NCBI RefSeq assembly: GCF_014118685.1 | Contig: NZ_JACFAK010000005.1 | Coordinates: forward strand, 108,615 to 172,614 | Direction of reading: 5' to 3' | Origin: Flaviflexus huanghaiensis | GTDB taxonomy: Bacteria > Actinomycetota > Actinomycetes > Actinomycetales > Actinomycetaceae | Length of the DNA stretch: 64,000 nt | Shown: piece by piece, positions 52,932 through 63,968 of the stretch | Numbering within the stretch: position 1 is the stretch's first letter | Layout of the letters: every line of letters starts with the position of its first letter | Notes under the pieces: generated by a model | Database searches by the model: none | What the model was told of the DNA's origin: nothing | What the model saw: only the letters and a program-made list of their open reading frames with translations | Made by a program: the position numbers and the translations under genes

Positions 52932-55460
52932 ATGAGATTATCCAGAACACTGGGGGTGGCCGGCATCGCTGCCGCTGTCGCCCTCACACCATCGATAGCC
53001 CACGCCGAAATCCGGAGGGTGGAGGCGCCGGAGGACAGCCTCACCCTGCTTGCCACGACCGACCTTCACGGAACCGCGCTCGACTGGGATTACTTCACCG
53101 GAACGACGTTCGGAGCATCGAACGCCACCAACGCGCGCGGCATGGATCGCCTGTCCACCGCCATTACCCAGATCCGCGCCGACAAGGGCGCGGAATCCGT
53201 TCTTCTGCTCGACAACGGCGACGCCAACCAGGGCAACCCCCTCGAGAGCGTCTACCACTCGGAGCGCGCCGGTGACACGGTCGATCCCATGGCGTCTGTG
53301 TTCAACCACCTCGCTTACGATGCGGGCGCTGTCGGCAATCACGAGTTCAACTACGGACTCGAGGATCTCGCCCAGTACGAGACGAACCTGAAAATGCCGC
53401 TACTGGGCGCGAATGTTCTCGACGTGGACACCGGCGAGCCTTACCTCGAGCCCTGGACGGTGGTGACGAAGACGACCGCAAGCGGGCACGACGTCGAGGT
53501 CGGCATCATCGGTGTCGTGACCCCCGGCGTCCGTATCTGGGACCGGCTCCACGTCCAAGGGAAGCTCACCTTCCAGGACCCCGTTCTGGCCGTCCAGGAG
53601 TTCGTCCCGGAGGTCGAGGGGGCAGGCGCCGATGTTGTCATCGTCCTTGCGCACACCGGTCTCGACGCAGAGGGCTACGTATGGAATCCCGATGATCTCG
53701 AGGAGAACGTCGCCACCTCGATCGCGAGGGAGACGAGTGGGGTGGACGTCATCGTCGGCGGGCACTCCCACCGCACGGACAAGGTCCAGGAGTACTTCCA
53801 GAACGCTGAGGGCGAGCAGGTGCTTTTCACACAGCCCGGCTATCATGCACGCTTCCTGTCGAATGTCGACATCCCGATCCAACTCGACCCGGAGGGCGCG
53901 CCGGAGGTTGTCTGGTCAGACACGGTCAAGCCGACTGCGGTAGCCGCAGGCGCCCCTACACACGCAGCGGATCCTGCCATCGAGGACGTCATCGCGCCCT
54001 GGCACGACAAGACGCTCGCGTGGGTCTCGCAGGTCGTCGCGCAGGCGACCGAGACGATGTCGGCCGGAACCTCCGTCTACGAGGACACCGCGATCGTCGA
54101 CTTCATCTCCCGAGTTCAGATGGACGAGGCGGAGCGCGCGCTCGCCGGCACGGACTACGCGGACCTGCCGCTCCTCTCAGCTGCGGCCCCGTTCTCCCGC
54201 ACAGCAGTCTTCCGTGAGGGCGACGTGACGGTGGCCGACATGGCAGCCCTCTACATCTACGACAACACGCTCATGGCGGTCGAGCTGACCGGCGAGCAGG
54301 TGCGCGACTACCTCGAGTACGCCGCACGCTACTACAAGCAGGTCGAGGAGGACGCTGAGATCACTGACTGGTTCGAGGTGACGAACGCGCAATACCCGGG
54401 CCAGACTCGTGGCATCCCCGACTACGCCTACGACATCCTCTCCGGCGTCGACTACCACATCAACATCTCCAAGCCGGTCGGCGAGCGCATCGAGAATCTC
54501 ACCTACCCGGACGGATCACCCGTTGGTGCCGACGATCGAGTCGTCCTGGTTCTCAACAACTACCGGCAGTCCGGCGGCAGCGGATACCCGCACGTTGTCG
54601 ACGCTCCCATCGTCTACAACGAGCAGAAGGCGATCCGCGATCTCATGATCGACTGGGCCATCGACGCAGGCACCATCGACCCCGCGGACTTCTTTGTCGA
54701 GAACTGGACAGTCTCTTCCTCGACCGTTCTCGAGACACCCGAAGAACCCACCGACCCCGCACCGGCATTGAAAGGCAACGTCTTCTATCTCTCGGACAGC
54801 TGGACGTCGACCACGCACACATACGGCTTCTCCTACGGCCGGATTGGCGATGAGGTATTCGTCGGCGACTGGGATGGCGATGGGAAGGATACGCTCGGCG
54901 TCCGCCGCGGTAAAACGTTCTTCCTCAACAATTCACTCGCGACCGGCCGGGCTACCCACGAGTTTGATTACGGACGCGTCGGCGACACGGTCCTCGTCGG
55001 CAACTGGGATGGCACGGACGGCGACACGCTGGCGGTGCGACGTGGCAACACGTACTACATCGCAAACCAGCTACGCGGCGGCGCCGCGGACACCGTGTTC
55101 GACTACGGTCGGACCGCTGACGAGGCGCTCGCGGGTGACTGGAACGGCGACGGGACGGACACGATCACGGTCCGCCGCGGAACGACATTCTTCGTGTCGA
55201 ATAAGCTGCGCGGCGGTGTCGCCGACACCTCGTATGCATACGGACGTCTCGGCGACCGCGCCCTGGCGGGCGATTTCGACGGCGATGGAGTCGACACGAT
55301 CACGCTTGCGCGCGGCAACGTCTTCTACATCAACAACGCCCACGCAGGCGGAGCGGCCGACACGACACTCGTCTACGGACGAGCAGGCGACGCCGTCTTT
55401 GTCGGCGACTGGAATGGCGACGGGATGGATACACCGGGCGTCAACCGCGTCGTTCGATAA
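52932..55460 (+). CDS. Secreted 5'-nucleotidase/metallophosphatase with five C-terminal FG-GAP-like repeats
   Basis: An 842-residue exported protein. Signal peptide 1-25, cleavage likely at AHA-E. Metallophosphatase domain with TTDLHG (Asp44, His46), LLDNGDANQGN, GNHEFNYG and GGHSHR. The 5'-nucleotidase C-terminal domain follows (about 365-580, with YIYDNTLMAVELTGEQVRDYLEYAARYY). Residues 615-842 are five repeats of about 45 residues, each with YGRxGD and a DWxGDGxDT calcium-type loop, resembling FG-GAP/VCBS propeller blades. No LPXTG anchor is seen. The enzyme would release phosphate from extracellular nucleotides; the repeats may bind surface, polymer or matrix. AAAGGAG precedes the ATG. 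Confidence 0.92.
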   Translation: MRLSRTLGVAGIAAAVALTPSIAHAEIRRVEAPEDSLTLLATTDLHGTALDWDYFTGTTFGASNATNARGMDRLSTAITQIRADKGAESVLLLDNGDANQGNPLESVYHSERAGDTVDPMASVFNHLAYDAGAVGNHEFNYGLEDLAQYETNLKMPLLGANVLDVDTGEPYLEPWTVVTKTTASGHDVEVGIIGVVTPGVRIWDRLHVQGKLTFQDPVLAVQEFVPEVEGAGADVVIVLAHTGLDAEGYVWNPDDLEENVATSIARETSGVDVIVGGHSHRTDKVQEYFQNAEGEQVLFTQPGYHARFLSNVDIPIQLDPEGAPEVVWSDTVKPTAVAAGAPTHAADPAIEDVIAPWHDKTLAWVSQVVAQATETMSAGTSVYEDTAIVDFISRVQMDEAERALAGTDYADLPLLSAAAPFSRTAVFREGDVTVADMAALYIYDNTLMAVELTGEQVRDYLEYAARYYKQVEEDAEITDWFEVTNAQYPGQTRGIPDYAYDILSGVDYHINISKPVGERIENLTYPDGSPVGADDRVVLVLNNYRQSGGSGYPHVVDAPIVYNEQKAIRDLMIDWAIDAGTIDPADFFVENWTVSSSTVLETPEEPTDPAPALKGNVFYLSDSWTSTTHTYGFSYGRIGDEVFVGDWDGDGKDTLGVRRGKTFFLNNSLATGRATHEFDYGRVGDTVLVGNWDGTDGDTLAVRRGNTYYIANQLRGGAADTVFDYGRTADEALAGDWNGDGTDTITVRRGTTFFVSNKLRGGVADTSYAYGRLGDRALAGDFDGDGVDTITLARGNVFYINNAHAGGAADTTLVYGRAGDAVFVGDWNGDGMDTPGVNRVVR
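54774..55457 (+). repeat. Five tandem ~135-nt repeat units encoding 45-residue blades
   Basis: Units start at the codons for GNVFYL, GKTFFL, GNTYYI, GTTFFV and GNVFYI. The first four are 45 residues and the last 48. Conservation is at protein level (YGR..D, G(D/N)(W/F)(D/N)G, DT, RRG), with substantial nucleotide divergence, so the array is old. Confidence 0.85.
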
Positions 55461-55487
55461 ATCATCGACCGCATCGTCCGAATAAGT

Positions 55488-55519
55488 GACGGGCCCGTGG
55501 CACATGCTGCGGGCCCGTC
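55488..55519 (+). terminator. Terminator after the 5'-nucleotidase gene
   Basis: GACGGGCCCG (55488-55497) pairs perfectly with CGGGCCCGTC (55510-55519), 12-nt loop, followed by CTTCT. The rest of the gap to 55742 holds another small dyad, TCAATGG/CCATTGA at 55555-55573, and no gene. Confidence 0.75.
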
Positions 55520-55742
55520 CTTCTGCCTGCCGCTGGCAGCTCCGTCACCTGCTGTCAATGGTGCGGCCATTGAGGTAAGTGTGGCTGTGACATTCGATTG
55601 TCGAGCGTCTGGTGTGCCTTGCGGCGACCCGCCTGACCCGAGCCTATGAGACGCTGTGGTGGAGATCGCATGGTGGAGCGGGCCGGAAGTCTGGCCCACG
55701 GCCCGGCCTTCGCCGATAGCATGGTCGTGACGGAGGGGATCC

Positions 55743-56129
55743 ATGAGCATTCGTGTGGAAGCAGGACGGTTCGCCAGTGTGTCCCAGACCTTTGACAGTG
55801 GTGTTCTCATCGCCCACCACCCTCGGAATGGCATCCGGGTTCTCACTGTCGACCCTGAGTTCGACGAAAACGGTAACGCGCAGATATTCGCGGTGGGCCA
55901 GTCAGTGTTTGAGGCCCTCGTTGCGTCACACAGCGCAACGATCGTCTGGCAGCCGAATGTGAAACATGGTTGGACGCTGATCTACGACGGGCGGCTCGAT
56001 CCGCGTAGCCCGCGCCTCGAGGATGGCGCGACAGAAAAGGATGCTGTCACCCTGACGATGGTGTCCGGAATGCTTCACCGCCCGTCCTCGCACGCGGACG
56101 GCCCCGATTGGCAGTGGCCCGAGTCCTAG
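55743..56129 (+). CDS. Hypothetical protein, possibly PNPOx-like
   Basis: A 128-residue soluble protein of unknown function. GIRVLTVDPEFDENGNAQIF and ATIVWQPNVKHGWTLIYDGRL recall small pyridoxamine-5'-phosphate-oxidase-like flavin proteins of Actinobacteria (ATLVWPP...YSLIVDG pattern), but the match is loose and from memory. GGAGGGG lies 6 nt before the ATG. Possibly co-transcribed with the next hypothetical 46 nt downstream. Confidence 0.7.
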   Translation: MSIRVEAGRFASVSQTFDSGVLIAHHPRNGIRVLTVDPEFDENGNAQIFAVGQSVFEALVASHSATIVWQPNVKHGWTLIYDGRLDPRSPRLEDGATEKDAVTLTMVSGMLHRPSSHADGPDWQWPES

Positions 56130-56175
56130 GCGGAAGGAACCCTGTGGAGAACAGCCGAGCGAGACGGAGAACACG

Positions 56176-56607
56176 ATGGTAGACATGCAGTCTCTAGAAC
56201 CGGTCATTTACGTCGACAGAGGACCCGACGGAATGACGGAAGTCAGGCCCGTCCAACGCCTGCGTCGTTTCCACATGGAGCACCGGCACGTCGCCCACGC
56301 ATCGTGCGATCCGGTGTCCGTGCCCGTCACCCAGGGCCGAGTACGGCTGTGGGTCGACCCCGACGCGGTGCCCGACACCGTCACCGTCAGCTTCTTTCGC
56401 CGCCCCCGCCGAGCTCTCATGTTCCCGCTCGAGATCGACGCGTACGACCTGACGGGCGGGGATCTCCATGCCGAGTTCGGGATGGACGGCGCAAAGCAGA
56501 GCATCGTCTTCACAGTCCCGGAGGAGTGCGCGGTTCTCAGAGTGACGGCATCGTATGCGAGCGAGGAACGAGTGACCGATCGTTACGTCCTCAAGCTCGA
56601 GGGCTGA
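56176..56607 (+). CDS. Hypothetical protein
   Basis: A 143-residue soluble, mostly beta-rich protein (alternating hydrophobic strands, TVTVSFFRRPRRALMFPLEI, SIVFTVPEECAVLRVTASY). No motif recognised. GGAGAACAC precedes ATG 56176. It is convergent with ilvD, 32 nt apart. Confidence 0.65.
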   Translation: MVDMQSLEPVIYVDRGPDGMTEVRPVQRLRRFHMEHRHVAHASCDPVSVPVTQGRVRLWVDPDAVPDTVTVSFFRRPRRALMFPLEIDAYDLTGGDLHAEFGMDGAKQSIVFTVPEECAVLRVTASYASEERVTDRYVLKLEG

Positions 56608-56639
56608 CGTCACAGACACTCAAGCGGCGCGCCCAACTG

Positions 56640-58337
56640 TCACCAGCAGACGGCGCCGACCGCAGCAGACTGAACGAGCTTGGCATACTTGCCGAGCACG
56701 CCGTGAAGCCGGGGATTGTGGGGATGAACGAGACGCTGTCGGCGTTCATCGAGAGTCGCATCGTCGACGTCAAGGTCGATGGTCCGATTCGGAATATCGA
56801 CTCTAATCCGGTCTCCGTCTTCGACGAGGGCGATTGGCCCGCCATCGACCGCTTCGGGTGCGACATGTCCGATGCAGAGACCGGTCGACCCGCCGGAAAA
56901 CCGACCGTCGGTGATGAGGAGGACGTCTTTTCCGATACCGGCGCCCTTGATCGCCCCAGTGATGGCCAGCATCTCCCTCATCCCGGGCCCACCCTTCGGG
57001 CCCTCGTACCTGATGATGATGACATCCCCGGCCTTAAGCTCACCGTTGAGCACCGCATCCATCGCAGGTTGCTCACGTTCAAAGACGCGCGCGGTTCCGT
57101 CGAAGATCTCGGCATCGAATCCAGCGGTCTTGACAACTGCGCCATCCGGGGCGAGTGAACCCTTGAGGATAGCGAGGCCGCCTGTGGCGTGAATCGGATT
57201 GTCCATGGCACGCAAAATCTTGCCATCCGGGTCCGGGGGATGAACGTTGGCGAGGTTCTCCGCCACCGTCTTCCCCGTCACGGTCAGGCAGTCACCGTTG
57301 ATGAGGCCGTTGTCGAGCAGGGCTTTCATGACAACGGGAACACCACCCACTTTGAAGACGTCGTTCATGACGTATTCGCCGAACGGCTTGAGATTCCCAA
57401 GGTGGGGAACCTTGTTCGCGACCTTATTGAAGTCCTCGAGGGATAGGTCGACCTCGGCCTCGTGGGCGATCGCCATAAGGTGAAGGACAGCATTCGTTGA
57501 GCCGCCGAACGCCATGACGACTGCGATGGCGTTGAGTAGTGACTCGCGCGTTATGATGTCGCGGGCCGTGATGCCGCGCCGCAGGAGTTCAACGACAGCG
57601 CTACCTGATGAGCGGGCAAAGAGAGTCCTGTTTCGGTGAACCGCAGGTGGCGCTGCTGAGCCCGGTAGTGACATCCCCATCGCCTCGGCCGCGGAGGCCA
57701 TGGTGTTCGCCGTGTACATGCCCCCGCAGGCGCCTTCCCCGGGGCAGACCGCGCGTTCGATCGCGTCGACATCCTTCTCCGACATTGTCCCTGCACGGCA
57801 GGCACCAACCGCCTCAAACGCATCAATGAGGGTCACCTCGATCTCGGTGCCATCCTCGAGCTTTGCTGTGCCGGGCATGATCGACCCGTTGTACAGGAAC
57901 ACGGAGGCCAGGTCGAGCCGGGCCGCCGCCATGAGCATTCCTGGAATCGACTTGTCACAGCCCGCAAGGAGCACGGAGCCGTCGAGTCGTTCGGCTGACA
58001 TGACGGTCTCAACAGAGTCGGCGATAACCTCGCGGGAGACGAGGGAATAGTGCATGCCCTCATGGCCCATCGAGATCCCGTCCGAGACGGAGATCGTGCC
58101 GAACTCCAGCGGATAGCCGCCTGCCTGATGGACGCCCTCCTTCGAGAAACCCGCGAGCTTCGACAGGGTCATGTTGCAGGGGGTGATCTCATTCCACGAT
58201 GAGGCGATGCCGATTTGCGGCTTGTCCCAGTCGTCGTCACCCATTCCGACAGCTCGTAACATGCCGCGGGCGGCAGTCCGCTCGAGACCATCCGTCACAT
58301 CCCGCGAACGGGGCTTCATATCGGTTGAGTCACTCAT
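56640..58337 (-). CDS. ilvD: Dihydroxy-acid dehydratase
   Basis: Iron-sulfur dehydratase of valine, isoleucine and leucine precursor synthesis. 565 residues. Cluster-binding Cys residues occur in ITPCNMTL (Cys54), [12 protein letters not shown] (near 126) and [16 protein letters not shown] (near 198). [21 protein letters not shown] is the C-terminal signature. Its start has no Shine-Dalgarno but a -10 box 12 nt upstream. It stands alone, away from other ilv genes. Confidence 0.97.
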   Translation of the reverse strand: MSDSTDMKPRSRDVTDGLERTAARGMLRAVGMGDDDWDKPQIGIASSWNEITPCNMTLSKLAGFSKEGVHQAGGYPLEFGTISVSDGISMGHEGMHYSLVSREVIADSVETVMSAERLDGSVLLAGCDKSIPGMLMAAARLDLASVFLYNGSIMPGTAKLEDGTEIEVTLIDAFEAVGACRAGTMSEKDVDAIERAVCPGEGACGGMYTANTMASAAEAMGMSLPGSAAPPAVHRNRTLFARSSGSAVVELLRRGITARDIITRESLLNAIAVVMAFGGSTNAVLHLMAIAHEAEVDLSLEDFNKVANKVPHLGNLKPFGEYVMNDVFKVGGVPVVMKALLDNGLINGDCLTVTGKTVAENLANVHPPDPDGKILRAMDNPIHATGGLAILKGSLAPDGAVVKTAGFDAEIFDGTARVFEREQPAMDAVLNGELKAGDVIIIRYEGPKGGPGMREMLAITGAIKGAGIGKDVLLITDGRFSGGSTGLCIGHVAPEAVDGGPIALVEDGDRIRVDIPNRTIDLDVDDATLDERRQRLVHPHNPRLHGVLGKYAKLVQSAAVGAVCW

Positions 58338-58343
58338 GGTCCA

Positions 58344-58349
58344 AGTGTA
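58344..58349 (-). promoter_or_regulatory. -10 box of ilvD (leaderless arrangement)
   Basis: On the minus strand TACACT lies exactly 12 nt before the ilvD ATG, the same hexamer and spacing as the leu leader promoter. It predicts a leaderless ilvD message. Confidence 0.5.
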
Positions 58350-58412
58350 AGCCCCGCCACAGCCTCACACTGGATCGGCAGGCGGCAGAAAGCGACATGG
58401 CCCGAATAACGG

Positions 58413-59699
58413 TCACGTGTCGCGTGGCGAACCTGTTTCTGTCGGCCGCTCGAACTCCTGTTGTAACGGCATGCCGTTGAGGCCCAGCCCGAGACGGAGA
58501 TACGTTGCAGGGAGCAAAGCGCGGAACCAGAGAGCGCCAAAGATCCCAATACCTGCCGTGGCCCAGAGAGCCGCCGAGATTCCGATGAAGGCCGTCATTC
58601 CCGAGACGACAAACGGGCCGGCCGCCATGCCGGAATTCGAGATCGCCTGCCAGGTTCCGAGGAAGTTCGCTCGCTTGGTTGACGGCGAAAGATCCGCACC
58701 GATTGTCATGAGAATTCCGGAACCGAACCCATTACCGAGTCCGAGCAATGCGCTTCCGAGGAAGAAGCCGAGCGGATCTGCCCAGAGAACCATGAGGACG
58801 ATGGAGGCGGACATGACCGTGAGGCTCGGCACGAGCCCCCATAGCCTGCCGCGCCGGTCCGATAGTCGCCCGCCGGGATAGAACATGGCGGTGTCAATGA
58901 GTGCGGACACAGCGAACGCGAGAGCGATGATCGCGTTGTCCAAGCCGAGGGTCGCGCCCCACAGGGGGATAATGACGTTCTTGTTTGAGCGGAGAACCAT
59001 GAGCGTTGTCACGCCCAGGCCGGCGATCGCTGTTGCTCGAAGGTCGGGGCGAGTGACGCCTCCAGGATGGGCGTCTGGACTGTGTGCAGTAGGCGTCTCA
59101 CGTGTTACTGGCTCCCGAGACGGCAGCGGGGCCAGGTAGCGGACGATGAGAGCCAGGGCGAGCGCAACTGTCACTGCGTTCATGACGAAGATCGATTCGA
59201 GCCCCCACAAGGCGATGAGTGCTGTAGAGACGAGCGGACCAACGAGCACGCCAAGGCGTAGCATGCCGCCTAGAGTGGCGAGCCCCCGGCCTCGCCATTC
59301 TCCGGGCAGAGCATCAGCGATGTATGTCTGCCGTGCCAGCATCCACACGTTGAGCGACACCGCGATAAGGGCGATGCCGATCATGAACGCACCCGTCGCA
59401 TATGCGGTGCCAGGCACGAACATCGCGCTGAGAGCAATCCCGAGTGCGGCCAGTGCGAGGATGCTCGCAACGATAAGCGAAAGACGGTCACCGAGCCGTG
59501 TGATGACCCGGCCCAGAAGCGGGGCCGTCAACACGCCGACCACGCCGGCGACACCGAGCACCGCAGATGCCCCCGCATCGGAAAACCCGATGTCGAGAGC
59601 GGCGAGCACGACAACGGGCTGAAGAGCGCCATTTCCGATGGAGTAGATGAGGGAGGGCAGGTAAATCGGTGCGACGAGCTCCCGTAGCGGGTTGGTCAC
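58413..59699 (-). CDS. MFS transporter
   Basis: A 428-residue major facilitator superfamily protein with about 12 hydrophobic helices. The loop after helix 2 has GRVITRLGDR, and the second half has GGRLSDRRGRLWG, both MFS loop motifs. A hydrophilic central loop (about 195-225) joins the halves. Probably a drug or metabolite exporter; substrate unknown. GTG start. It lies 75 nt upstream of ilvD on the same strand but ilvD has its own promoter. Confidence 0.9.
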   Translation of the reverse strand: MTNPLRELVAPIYLPSLIYSIGNGALQPVVVLAALDIGFSDAGASAVLGVAGVVGVLTAPLLGRVITRLGDRLSLIVASILALAALGIALSAMFVPGTAYATGAFMIGIALIAVSLNVWMLARQTYIADALPGEWRGRGLATLGGMLRLGVLVGPLVSTALIALWGLESIFVMNAVTVALALALIVRYLAPLPSREPVTRETPTAHSPDAHPGGVTRPDLRATAIAGLGVTTLMVLRSNKNVIIPLWGATLGLDNAIIALAFAVSALIDTAMFYPGGRLSDRRGRLWGLVPSLTVMSASIVLMVLWADPLGFFLGSALLGLGNGFGSGILMTIGADLSPSTKRANFLGTWQAISNSGMAAGPFVVSGMTAFIGISAALWATAGIGIFGALWFRALLPATYLRLGLGLNGMPLQQEFERPTETGSPRDT

Positions 59700-59795
59700 G
59701 ATCCAGCCGGGTTGTGGCCCGCACCCGGTTGGGGGGTCTGACGACGTAGCGGGCGACAGTCATGGATGGGTCGTGAAACCATGCGGCCAGCATAG

Positions 59796-61830
<2,035 letters not shown>

Positions 61831-61834
<4 letters not shown>

Positions 61835-62295
61835 CAGCAACCTTCCTGTTCCTCGTTAATCCTGAGCTTGTCTACGATCCGTATCCGGACTGGGAAAGAT
61901 GGGCGCCCCTCATCGAGAAGGGCGCTTCGCCCGTGTCCCGCTGGAATACGGGTACGCGCCGGCACGGCATGTCCCCGGGGGACAGGGGTGTCATTGTGCG
62001 AGTCGGTCGTGAGCCGCGCGGTCTCGTCGGGACCTGCGTTATCACCTCTGAGATAACAGTCGGGCCGCACTGGAATCCGGAAGCGCGGTCGTTCGAAGCG
62101 GGCTATGTCGATATCGCGATGACATCAGTCTTCGACCTCGATGACCCGGTCACCCTTGACGAGCTCCGCCAGGCGGCGCCCGGTGTCGTGTGGACTCCGC
62201 GGCAATCGGGCACGAGGGTGCCGGATGAAGCAGCAGAGGCGCTGTGGAATATTCTGTTTCCTGAGACTGGATTTTTGGCTGCGGGATCATCATGA
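61831..62295 (+). CDS. PUA/EVE-like hypothetical protein
   Basis: A 154-residue protein. FLFLVNPELV, SRWNTGTRRHGMSPGDRGVIVRVG and PRGLVGTCVITSEI resemble EVE/PUA-like folds that bind modified bases in RNA or DNA. I am not certain of the family. GTG 61831 overlaps the mpg stop, so it is coupled to a DNA repair glycosylase, which fits a nucleic-acid base role (inference). tyrS follows 48 nt later. Confidence 0.65.
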
Positions 62296-62307
62296 GCCCG
62301 CGTGCCA

Positions 62308-62313
62308 TACTGT
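62308..62313 (+). promoter_or_regulatory. Candidate -10 box of tyrS
   Basis: TACTGT lies 36 nt before the tyrS GTG, which has GAGGAGAAG upstream. No T-box leader fits in this 48-nt gap. Confidence 0.35.
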
Positions 62314-62343
62314 GATGGAATTTTTCGATATGAGGAGAAGTAC

Positions 62344-63606
62344 GTGTCCCACATTCTTGACGAGCTTCAGCAGCGAGGCCTGATCGCTCAGCATACTGAT
62401 CTGGCTCAACTTCGGGCGGCGCTTGATGAGGGACCGATCACGTACTATTGCGGCTTCGACCCGACCGGGCCATCCCTCCACCACGGACACCTCGTCGCGG
62501 TCATCCTCATGCGGCACCTGCAGAATGCGGGCCACAGGCCACTCGTTCTCGTCGGCGGAGCCACCGGCCTCATCGGCGATCCACGTGCCTCCGGAGAGCG
62601 GACCCTTAATCCGGCTGAACAGGTCGAAGAATGGGCGGGCAGACTCGCATCCCAACTGTCCGGATTCCTCCACTTCGAGGGCAACAACGCCGCAACGATC
62701 GTCAACAATTACGACTGGACGTCGCAGCTGTCCGCGATCGACTTCCTGCGGGAGCTCGGCAAACACTTCCGGCTCGGGACGATGCTCGCGAAGGACACTG
62801 TCGCACGCCGGCTCGAGTCAGAGGAGGGAATCTCGTACACAGAGTTCTCCTACCAGATTCTCCAGGCCAATGACTTCCTCGAGCTGTATCGGCGCTATGG
62901 GTGCATCCTCCAGACCGGAGGCAATGACCAGTGGGGCAACCTCGTCGGCGGAGTCGATCTCGTTCACAAGGCCGAGGGCATGTCGGTTCACGTCCTGACC
63001 ACGCCCATCATCACGAAGGCAGACGGCACGAAGTTCGGCAAGACTGAGGGTGGCGCAATTTGGCTCGACCCCAACATGCTCAGCCCTTATGCCTTCTACC
63101 AGTTCTGGTTGAACACGGCCGACGACGATGTCGAGCGGCTCCTTAAGGTATTCACGTTCATTGACCTCGAGGAGATCGCGAGCATCACGGCCGAATCGAC
63201 GGAGAAGCCACATCTTCGACTCGGGCAGCGCAGGCTTGCCGACGAAGTAACGACGTTCGTTCACGGGGCGGAGGCAACGGCTCGTGTCAAGGAGGCCTCG
63301 GCGGCACTATTTGGCACCGTGGACCCGGGGAACCTCGACGGTGCGACGCTACAGGATGCGGTAGCGGAGCTACCCTCCGCCTCGGCCCACGCCGGCATGC
63401 CGGTCGTTGACCTTGTCGAGGCTCTCGGCCTGGAGAAGGGTAAGGGGGCCACTCGGCGGACAATCACCGCCGGCGGTCTCTCGATCAATGGAGTGAAGGT
63501 CACCGACGTCGACGCCACCATCGAGGAGCGCCAGATCCTGCCCGGAGGCATCGTCCTTGTCCGCAAGGGCAAAAAGACGCTCGCGGTGGGCCGACTCAGC
63601 GGATGA
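62344..63606 (+). CDS. tyrS: Tyrosyl-tRNA synthetase
   Basis: Class I synthetase, 420 residues. HIGH motif as HHGH (46-49) in GFDPTGPSLHHGHL, KMSKS-type loop KFGKTEGG, and a C-terminal S4 RNA-binding domain (about 355-415, GGLSINGVKV). GTG 62344 is selected for GAGGAGAAG and the family-like N-terminus MSHILDEL; the frame is open 42 nt further upstream. It directly precedes the rRNA promoter region, the usual tyrS-rrs arrangement in several Actinobacteria. Confidence 0.96.
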   Translation: MSHILDELQQRGLIAQHTDLAQLRAALDEGPITYYCGFDPTGPSLHHGHLVAVILMRHLQNAGHRPLVLVGGATGLIGDPRASGERTLNPAEQVEEWAGRLASQLSGFLHFEGNNAATIVNNYDWTSQLSAIDFLRELGKHFRLGTMLAKDTVARRLESEEGISYTEFSYQILQANDFLELYRRYGCILQTGGNDQWGNLVGGVDLVHKAEGMSVHVLTTPIITKADGTKFGKTEGGAIWLDPNMLSPYAFYQFWLNTADDDVERLLKVFTFIDLEEIASITAESTEKPHLRLGQRRLADEVTTFVHGAEATARVKEASAALFGTVDPGNLDGATLQDAVAELPSASAHAGMPVVDLVEALGLEKGKGATRRTITAGGLSINGVKVTDVDATIEERQILPGGIVLVRKGKKTLAVGRLSG

Positions 63607-63671
63607 CAGCCGGCTAAACCTTGCGATGGCGCTGAAAAGTCCACTCGTGGTGCGGCTCACCCGCAGGGAAT

Positions 63672-63700
63672 TTGACCGATTGGCGTCCCGCCCGTAGAGT
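63672..63700 (+). promoter_or_regulatory. rRNA promoter P1
   Basis: -35 TTGACC (63672-63677), 17-bp spacer, -10 TAGAGT (63695-63700). It lies about 270 nt before 16S rRNA in the 362-nt gap after tyrS. Confidence 0.7.
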
Positions 63701-63802
63701 TATGTTTCGCCGCAGGGATGCGGAAAGCCAATCAGGAAATTGTTCCTGGGCCTCATGCGCCCCAAAGCCAAGCTGGTGGTCGAGTTCGCTCGGACACAGA
63801 TG

Positions 63803-63831
63803 TTGACGGGAAAGCCCGGCAGATGTAAGCT
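63803..63831 (+). promoter_or_regulatory. rRNA promoter P2
   Basis: -35 TTGACG (63803-63808), 17-bp spacer, -10 TAAGCT (63826-63831), 131 bp downstream of P1. Downstream, AATGCT/AGCATT (63836-63865) can pair, and a very T-rich stretch (63871-63970) leads into 16S. I could not assign a boxA antitermination site with confidence. Confidence 0.6.
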
Positions 63832-63968
63832 TGAGAATGCTCCTTTCGGCGGAATGCCTAGCATTTCACCGGGTGTGGGTTGTTTGTTTTGAATCTCAAT
63901 AGTGTGTCGTTTTTTGTTTGATGATTTTTTGTTTTGTTTTTTTGGAGCTGTTTTGAGCTTCTCTGTTT

